DNA of 64,000 bases from assembly GCF_017873235.1 (NCBI RefSeq), contig NZ_JAGGJZ010000002.1:1-64000 (forward strand), in the 5' to 3' direction. Source of the stretch: Clostridium moniliforme (GTDB lineage Bacteria > Bacillota > Clostridia > Clostridiales > Clostridiaceae). The notes under the pieces are model-generated. The model was given only the letters and a program-made list of their open reading frames with translations, was not told where the DNA came from and did not search any database. Shown piece after piece: positions 59,502-64,000 of the stretch (the first letter of the stretch is position 1; each line of letters begins with the position of its first letter). A program made the translations under genes and the position numbers.

Positions 59502-59529
59502 TTTAATAGTTTATTAGGAGGAATTAATT

Positions 59530-59922
59530 ATGACAGCAAGAGTGTGTAGTCAATGTGGGGCAGCTTTAGAAGGAGATTCAAAGTTTTGTAAATATTGTGG
59601 AACAAATAATGGTATTAATGAAGAAGTTAATAACAATCAGACACAATATCAAAATCCTGTTTATTCTAATCCAATACACTCAACAGAACCAGTTGGAATT
59701 AAAGTCCCTGTTAAAAGTAAAGTAACAGCAGGATTATTAGCAATATTTTTAGGTGGATTTGGAATACATAAATTTTATTTAGGAAAAATATTTCAAGGGA
59801 TTTTATATATATTATTTTGTTGGACATATATACCATCAATTATTTCATTTATAGAAGGAATTATTTATTTAACAAAGAGCGATGAAGCTTGGGCTGAAAA
59901 AGTAGGTTATAGATATAGATAA
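59530..59922 (+). CDS. Zinc-ribbon TM2-domain protein
   Basis: A 130-aa protein with an N-terminal zinc ribbon (CSQC..CKYC, residues 6-23), a Gln/Asn-rich linker and a C-terminal TM2 domain (~58-118, AGLLAIFLGGFGIHKFYLGK, then two helices). The zinc ribbon resembles those of the SPFH protein two genes upstream, which suggests interaction or a common origin. Ribosome site AGGAGGA. Confidence 0.87.
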   Translation: MTARVCSQCGAALEGDSKFCKYCGTNNGINEEVNNNQTQYQNPVYSNPIHSTEPVGIKVPVKSKVTAGLLAIFLGGFGIHKFYLGKIFQGILYILFCWTYIPSIISFIEGIIYLTKSDEAWAEKVGYRYR

Positions 59923-59936
59923 TTTATTTATATTAT

Positions 59937-59978
59937 TAAAAGTAGAAGAACTAATAAAAAGGTTCTTCTACTTTTTTA
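59937..59978 (+). terminator. Terminator after the TM2 gene
   Basis: AAAAGTAGAAGAAC pairs with GGTTCTTCTACTTTT, with T-run. Confidence 0.85.
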
Positions 59979-59997
59979 CTTTAAAATATTTTAAATT

Positions 59998-60039
59998 TAA
60001 AGAATATATTCTTATTTTAAATAATATAAATAAAAAAGT
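59998..60039 (+). repeat. 42-bp repeated upstream element, copy 1
   Basis: Contains the perfect 14-bp palindrome AAGAATATATTCTT (60000-60013), then TATTTTAAATAATATAAATA. It matches copy 2 at 60869-60910 with one mismatch. It lies about 70 bp before the sugar transferase gene. Confidence 0.8.
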
Positions 60040-60109
60040 GAATTATTAATTTACTTTAATGTAAATTAATAATAATTACAGTATAAAATTAATTTATAAA
60101 AGGTGAGTA

Positions 60110-60742
60110 ATGTATAGAAAGTATTTTAAAAGATTATTTGATGTGATTTTTTCAGTTATTGCAATAATATTTCTTATTCCAATATATATTATTATTGGAA
60201 TATTAGTAAAAATTAATTTAGGTTCTCCAATTATATTTAAACAAACTAGAGTAGGAAAAGATGAAAAGACATTTAATATATATAAATTTAGAAGTATGAC
60301 TAATGAGAAAAATAAAAATGGAGAACTATTATCTAATGAGGAAAGGTTAAATAAATTTGGAATAATATTAAGATCAACTTCTTTAGATGAAATACCAGAA
60401 CTTTTTAATATATTAAAGGGAGAAATGAGTATAGTTGGACCAAGGCCATTATTAGTAAAATATTTAGATTATTATAATGAAAGAGAAAGAAAGAGACACT
60501 CAGTTTTCCCAGGACTTACAGGATTAGCGCAAATAAATGGTAGAAATGCTATAGGATGGGAAGAGCGATTTAAATATGATATTGAATATTCTGAAAATGT
60601 AACTTTTATAAATGATTTAAAAATATTATTTTTAACTATAAAAAAAGTATTTTTTAGGGAAAATATTACAATGCCTAAAGGCAGAGAGTTTGATGATTTT
60701 GATGTATATAGAAAAGCTCAAATAAAAAATAATGATTTATAG
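60110..60742 (+). CDS. PglC-type undecaprenyl-phosphate sugar transferase
   Basis: A second initiating sugar phosphotransferase, 210 aa, with one N-terminal helix (~10-35) and the catalytic domain: GSPIIFKQTRVGKDEKTFNIYKFRSM, LRSTSLDEIPELFNIL, MSIVGPRPLL and PGLTGLAQINGRN. It is shorter than the capsule enzyme at 38472 and differs in sequence, so it starts a separate glycan. It has its own terminator and shares its upstream element with licD. Start ATG follows AAAGGTGAG. Confidence 0.92.
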   Translation: MYRKYFKRLFDVIFSVIAIIFLIPIYIIIGILVKINLGSPIIFKQTRVGKDEKTFNIYKFRSMTNEKNKNGELLSNEERLNKFGIILRSTSLDEIPELFNILKGEMSIVGPRPLLVKYLDYYNERERKRHSVFPGLTGLAQINGRNAIGWEERFKYDIEYSENVTFINDLKILFLTIKKVFFRENITMPKGREFDDFDVYRKAQIKNNDL

Positions 60743-60796
60743 AAAGTAATAAAATTTATAATTTTGATACTAATTTTCTTAAAAATTTTATAGTAA

Positions 60797-60830
60797 AAAG
60801 GTAGCATTTTAAAAGATGTTGCCTTTTTTA
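60797..60830 (+). terminator. Terminator after the sugar transferase gene
   Basis: AAAGGTAGCAT pairs with GATGTTGCCTTT, followed by TTT. Confidence 0.8.
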
Positions 60831-60868
60831 GGTTAAAATAGTTATTTATTATTTAAGATACTTCAAAT

Positions 60869-60910
60869 TAAAGAATATATTCTTATTTTGAATAATATAA
60901 ATAAAAAAGT
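60869..60910 (+). repeat. 42-bp repeated upstream element, copy 2
   Basis: The same element as at 59998-60039 with one A-to-G change. The 14-bp palindrome is at 60871-60884. It lies about 45 bp before the licD-type gene. Confidence 0.8.
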
Positions 60911-60955
60911 AAAATAGTGATTTACTTAATTTTGTTTATATAAGGTGGGTAGCAA

Positions 60956-61825
60956 ATGGAATATAGCCAAAATGAGCTAAGAGAAGTTCAAGTAATATTA
61001 GTGAATATGCTTAAAGATGTTGATAAAGTTTGTAGAGAAAATAATATAGATTACTGGCTAACTGCAGGTACTTTGCTAGGAGCAATAAGACATAAGGGAT
61101 TTATTCCATGGGATGATGATATAGATATATCTATGATGAGAGAAGATTACAATAAATTCATGAAAATAGGTAAAGAGAAGTTAAATAACAAATATTTTAT
61201 TCAGTCTATTTATAGTGACAAAAATTCTCAGAATCAATTTATGAAGGTAAGAGATAGAAATAGTATTTTAAAAATGAACAAAAGAGAAAAAGGGCACACA
61301 GGAATATTTATTGATATATTTCCTATGGACTCATTTACTAAAAATGATTCTAAAATATTTATAAAAAATAAATTAATGCTAAAAATTAGATTTTACTGGA
61401 TGAAATATGCAAAAATAAAAAGACCTTTTTTTAAAAACATAAAAGGTAATTTTATAAAGATACTTGCTAGAATTTATTTTTCTATTAATAGAGATTATGA
61501 CTATAAAAATATAAATGAAGAATTAAAAATGTATCTTTCAAATATGAAATATGATATAGAAAATGAAGATCATATAAGATATGGAATTGAATCAGTTCAT
61601 AATTATATATATCATAGGGAAGATATTTTTCCACTTATTGATATTGAGTTTGAAGGATATAAATTTAGAGCTCCAAATAATTATGATAAATTTCTAAAAA
61701 CATTTTTTGGTGACTATATGAAATTGCCAAAGGTAGAGGATAGGAAACCACATCATATAATGGAGTTAAAACTTAAATTAACAAAAGAAGAATATATTAA
61801 ATTAAATAAAAATTATTTTAATTAG
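60956..61825 (+). CDS. LicD-family phosphotransferase
   Basis: A 289-aa enzyme of the LicD nucleotidyltransferase-like fold that transfers phosphocholine or a related phosphoryl group from a CDP-linked donor to a surface sugar. The signature is WLTAGTLLGAIRHKGFIPWDDDIDISM (34-60), where the DDDID aspartates bind metal. GHTGIFIDIFPMD follows. No choline uptake or activation genes (licA, licB, licC) are in the window, so the group it transfers is uncertain. Confidence 0.9.
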   Translation: MEYSQNELREVQVILVNMLKDVDKVCRENNIDYWLTAGTLLGAIRHKGFIPWDDDIDISMMREDYNKFMKIGKEKLNNKYFIQSIYSDKNSQNQFMKVRDRNSILKMNKREKGHTGIFIDIFPMDSFTKNDSKIFIKNKLMLKIRFYWMKYAKIKRPFFKNIKGNFIKILARIYFSINRDYDYKNINEELKMYLSNMKYDIENEDHIRYGIESVHNYIYHREDIFPLIDIEFEGYKFRAPNNYDKFLKTFFGDYMKLPKVEDRKPHHIMELKLKLTKEEYIKLNKNYFN

Positions 61826-61857
61826 AAACATAGTTGAAATTTAAAGGAGATAACTTG

Positions 61858-63255
61858 ATGAGCTTAAAAGGGAATATATTAAGAGTATTTTCAGCTAATT
61901 TCTTAAATATGATTTCAGGAATAGTAATAGCCTTTGTTATACCTATGGCTTTATCAGTAAATGAATATTCTAATTTAAAAACTTATACTTTTTATATTTC
62001 ATATATAACTATTTTTACATTAGGTTTTCAAGAAGGAATGTATATAAAATATGGAGGTAAGAATTTTAAAGATTTAGATAAGAATTTACTTAAAACAGAA
62101 CATTTAGCATATGTAATATTACAAGTTCTATTTGCAAGTCTATTTTTTATTGTTGGAATTTTAATTAATAACCAAATAATAATATTTATGGCAATAACAA
62201 TTATTCCATTTAATATGGTTGGCTTTTTTAGAGCTAATTATCAAGCTATAGGGGAATTTAAAAGATACACTAAATTGATATATATACAAACTTTAACCTA
62301 TTTAATATTAAATTTACTGTTAGTGTTTATTTTTAAAAGTAATAATTATGTATATTTTTGTTTAGCCACAATAGTTTCCAACATATTAGTTACTATATGT
62401 ATTGAATTTAGTGTTTATAAAAATTTTAAGGGTATACGTTGTAAGTATGATAAAAGTATTTTAAAAAACTTTAAGGTAGGCTTTTTTATACTAATGGCTA
62501 ATTTATCTGTAATGTTATTTTATGGATTAGATAGATGGTTTATAAAAATATTTTTTACAGTAGAGGACTTTGCATATTATTCTTTTGCTTTATCTATGCT
62601 TAATTTAATAAATGTTTTAGTAAATTCAATATCAGTAATTTTTTATAATTATATTTCAAAAAATGAAGTAGAAGAATCAATAAAAAAACTTAAAAATTAT
62701 CTAATAATATTAGGGGGTTTTTCAAGCTTTTTATATTTTGGTTTTGCAGCAGTAGTTAATTTAATTATAAAAAAGTATATACCATCATTAAGTATAATAT
62801 CAATTTCATTCTCAGCATATCCTTATATGATAGTTATAAATGCTCTATTTGTTAATTTGTACAAGGCTAGAAAGGATGAAAAAAAGTATTTAAAGGTTGT
62901 TACAGGTATGCTTATAATTTCATTTATATATAATTTTTTAGCTGTAATTATATCAGATAATCCTATTTTAATAGCTGTTGCTACAACTTTAGGATTTATT
63001 ACTTGGTACTTATATTCAGCAAAAGATTTTAAATATTTAGCTCCTAATAAAAATGAAATAATGTTTTTAGGAATAAATTTAATAGTATTTTTAATTACAT
63101 CACATTTAAAAAATTGGATTATGGGAGGATTTATATATTTATTAGTAATAATAATGACTGTATATTTTTTCTTTAATGATGAATTTAATGAAGTGGCTTA
63201 TATTATTAAATTAAAAGATAAGTTAAAAGAAAATGAATTAAATAAAATAAATTAA
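61858..63255 (+). CDS. Polysaccharide flippase (MATE/Wzx type)
   Basis: A 465-aa membrane protein with about twelve helices, typical of polysaccharide transporters (MISGIVIAFVIPMALSVNEYSNLKTYTFYISY at the N-terminus). It is intact, unlike the flippase at 50464, and belongs to the second glycan cluster. ATG 61858 follows AAAGGAGA; a TTG at 61834 lies before that site. Confidence 0.87.
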   Translation: MSLKGNILRVFSANFLNMISGIVIAFVIPMALSVNEYSNLKTYTFYISYITIFTLGFQEGMYIKYGGKNFKDLDKNLLKTEHLAYVILQVLFASLFFIVGILINNQIIIFMAITIIPFNMVGFFRANYQAIGEFKRYTKLIYIQTLTYLILNLLLVFIFKSNNYVYFCLATIVSNILVTICIEFSVYKNFKGIRCKYDKSILKNFKVGFFILMANLSVMLFYGLDRWFIKIFFTVEDFAYYSFALSMLNLINVLVNSISVIFYNYISKNEVEESIKKLKNYLIILGGFSSFLYFGFAAVVNLIIKKYIPSLSIISISFSAYPYMIVINALFVNLYKARKDEKKYLKVVTGMLIISFIYNFLAVIISDNPILIAVATTLGFITWYLYSAKDFKYLAPNKNEIMFLGINLIVFLITSHLKNWIMGGFIYLLVIIMTVYFFFNDEFNEVAYIIKLKDKLKENELNKIN

Positions 63256-63269
63256 TATTGGGGGTATAT

Positions 63270-64000
63270 ATGAATCTTTTAATAACTAGTTCTGGAAGAA
63301 GAACACAATTAATAAAGTATTTTAAAAATGAATTTAAAAGTTTTGGAAATATAGTTGTTACAGATTGTGATGAATTAGCACCAACATTGTATTTAGCTGA
63401 TAAGTATTATGTAACTGAAAAAATAACTAGCAAAAATTATATAAAGAAATTATTAGAAATATGCAAAAAAGAAAAAATAGATGGAATATTATCATTAATA
63501 GATCCAGAACTAAGTTTATTATCAAAAAACAAGAAAGCTTTTGATGAAATAGGGGTTAAGATAATTGGCTCAGATTATGATGTAACAGAACTTTGTTTTG
63601 ATAAATATAAATTTTATAAGTTTTTAAAAGATAATGAATTTAAATGCGCTAAAACCTATAAATCTTTAAGTAAATTTAAAGAAGATTATAGTGATAAAAA
63701 GATAGATTTTCCGGTTTTTGTAAAGCCTAGAAAAGGAAGTGCTAGCTTAGGAATAAATAAAGTCAATGATATGAAGTATTTAGAATTACTATACAAATTA
63801 TATAAAGATACTATAATTCAAGAATTTATAGATGGGGAAGAATATGGAGTAGATTGTTATGTTGATTTAATATCTAATGAAGTAATTTCTATTTTCATAA
63901 AGAAAAAAATAAAAATGAGATCAGGAGAAACTGACAAGGCAGTTTCTATAAAGGATAAAGTTTTATTTGAGAAAATTTCTAAACTAGCAAAAATACTTAA
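63270..64000 (+). CDS. ATP-grasp domain protein, truncated by window end
   Basis: The first ~243 residues of an ATP-grasp ligase of the carbamoyl-phosphate-synthase-like group. It begins MNLLITSSGRRTQLI with a pre-ATP-grasp Rossmann half (~1-105) and continues with the ATP-binding half (FVKPRKGSASLGI at ~150-162; IIQEFIDGEEYGVDCYVD). Such genes are common in surface-glycan loci and may ligate an amino acid or make an activated donor, but the substrate is unknown. Ribosome site GGGGG. The frame is open at 64000. Confidence 0.87.
   Translation, partial: MNLLITSSGRRTQLIKYFKNEFKSFGNIVVTDCDELAPTLYLADKYYVTEKITSKNYIKKLLEICKKEKIDGILSLIDPELSLLSKNKKAFDEIGVKIIGSDYDVTELCFDKYKFYKFLKDNEFKCAKTYKSLSKFKEDYSDKKIDFPVFVKPRKGSASLGINKVNDMKYLELLYKLYKDTIIQEFIDGEEYGVDCYVDLISNEVISIFIKKKIKMRSGETDKAVSIKDKVLFEKISKLAKIL

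Overview
The window is chromosomal DNA of a very AT-rich, low-GC Gram-positive anaerobe of the Clostridium type. The evidence is strong AGGAGG ribosome sites, frequent TTG/GTG starts, A/T-ending codons, a dlt operon in the clostridial order (dltD first), a GlpP-controlled glycerol regulon, DUF1667 and L-cysteine desulfidase proteins, and a clostridial capsule locus. Clostridium perfringens or a near relative is my best guess, from gene style and not from any search. I see no rRNA, tRNA, CRISPR array, insertion sequence or prophage.

Region 1 (1-17.2 kb) is housekeeping and envelope. It holds a gene tail, a CDF metal exporter, an M18 aminopeptidase, a PepSY membrane protein followed by an OmpR/HisKA two-component pair, an EamA transporter with an L-cysteine desulfidase, a giant (2755 aa) cyclic beta-1,2-glucan synthase-like protein, and a small membrane protein on the minus strand. 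Region 2 (17.5-23.3 kb) is the glycerol regulon: glpP, glpK, then FAD glycerol-3-phosphate dehydrogenase, an NAD/FAD oxidoreductase and a four-cysteine DUF1667 protein. The dehydrogenase group sits behind its own sigma-A promoter and a leader terminator that GlpP probably controls.

Region 3 (23.3-28.1 kb) is the D-alanylation operon dltD-dltX-dltA-dltB-dltC, including a 38-codon dltX that overlaps dltD. Region 4 (28.1-34.7 kb) has a small unknown protein, a P-loop NTPase, aspA, a shortened LevR-like sigma-54 activator and prfC. aspA has a GG-N10-GC sigma-54 promoter. Both aspA and the activator gene carry AGTGTG direct repeats spaced exactly 22 bp apart, which suggests a closed sigma-54 control circuit for aspartase.

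Region 5 (34.7-52.3 kb) is a Wzx/Wzy capsule locus: wecB, then a Wzz/kinase/phosphatase regulatory trio, initiating sugar transferase, glycosyltransferases, dTDP-L-rhamnose genes (rfbA, rfbC, rfbD, rfbB), GDP-mannose pyrophosphorylase, a polymerase and a flippase. It is visibly decaying: a glycosyltransferase pseudogene, an acetyltransferase broken by two homopolymer deletions, a flippase whose start appears to be ATA instead of ATG, and an apparent VanZ remnant. Region 6 (52.4-59.9 kb) holds an LCP ligase, a lipoprotein, a WYL regulator, a FUSC-type membrane protein, an L,D-transpeptidase-like enzyme and a small SPFH/zinc-ribbon/TM2 cluster resembling B. subtilis ydjGHI. Region 7 (60-64 kb) is the start of a second surface-glycan cluster: PglC-type sugar transferase, LicD, flippase and a truncated ATP-grasp gene. 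A 42-bp element carrying a perfect 14-bp palindrome is repeated upstream of the first two genes of this cluster.
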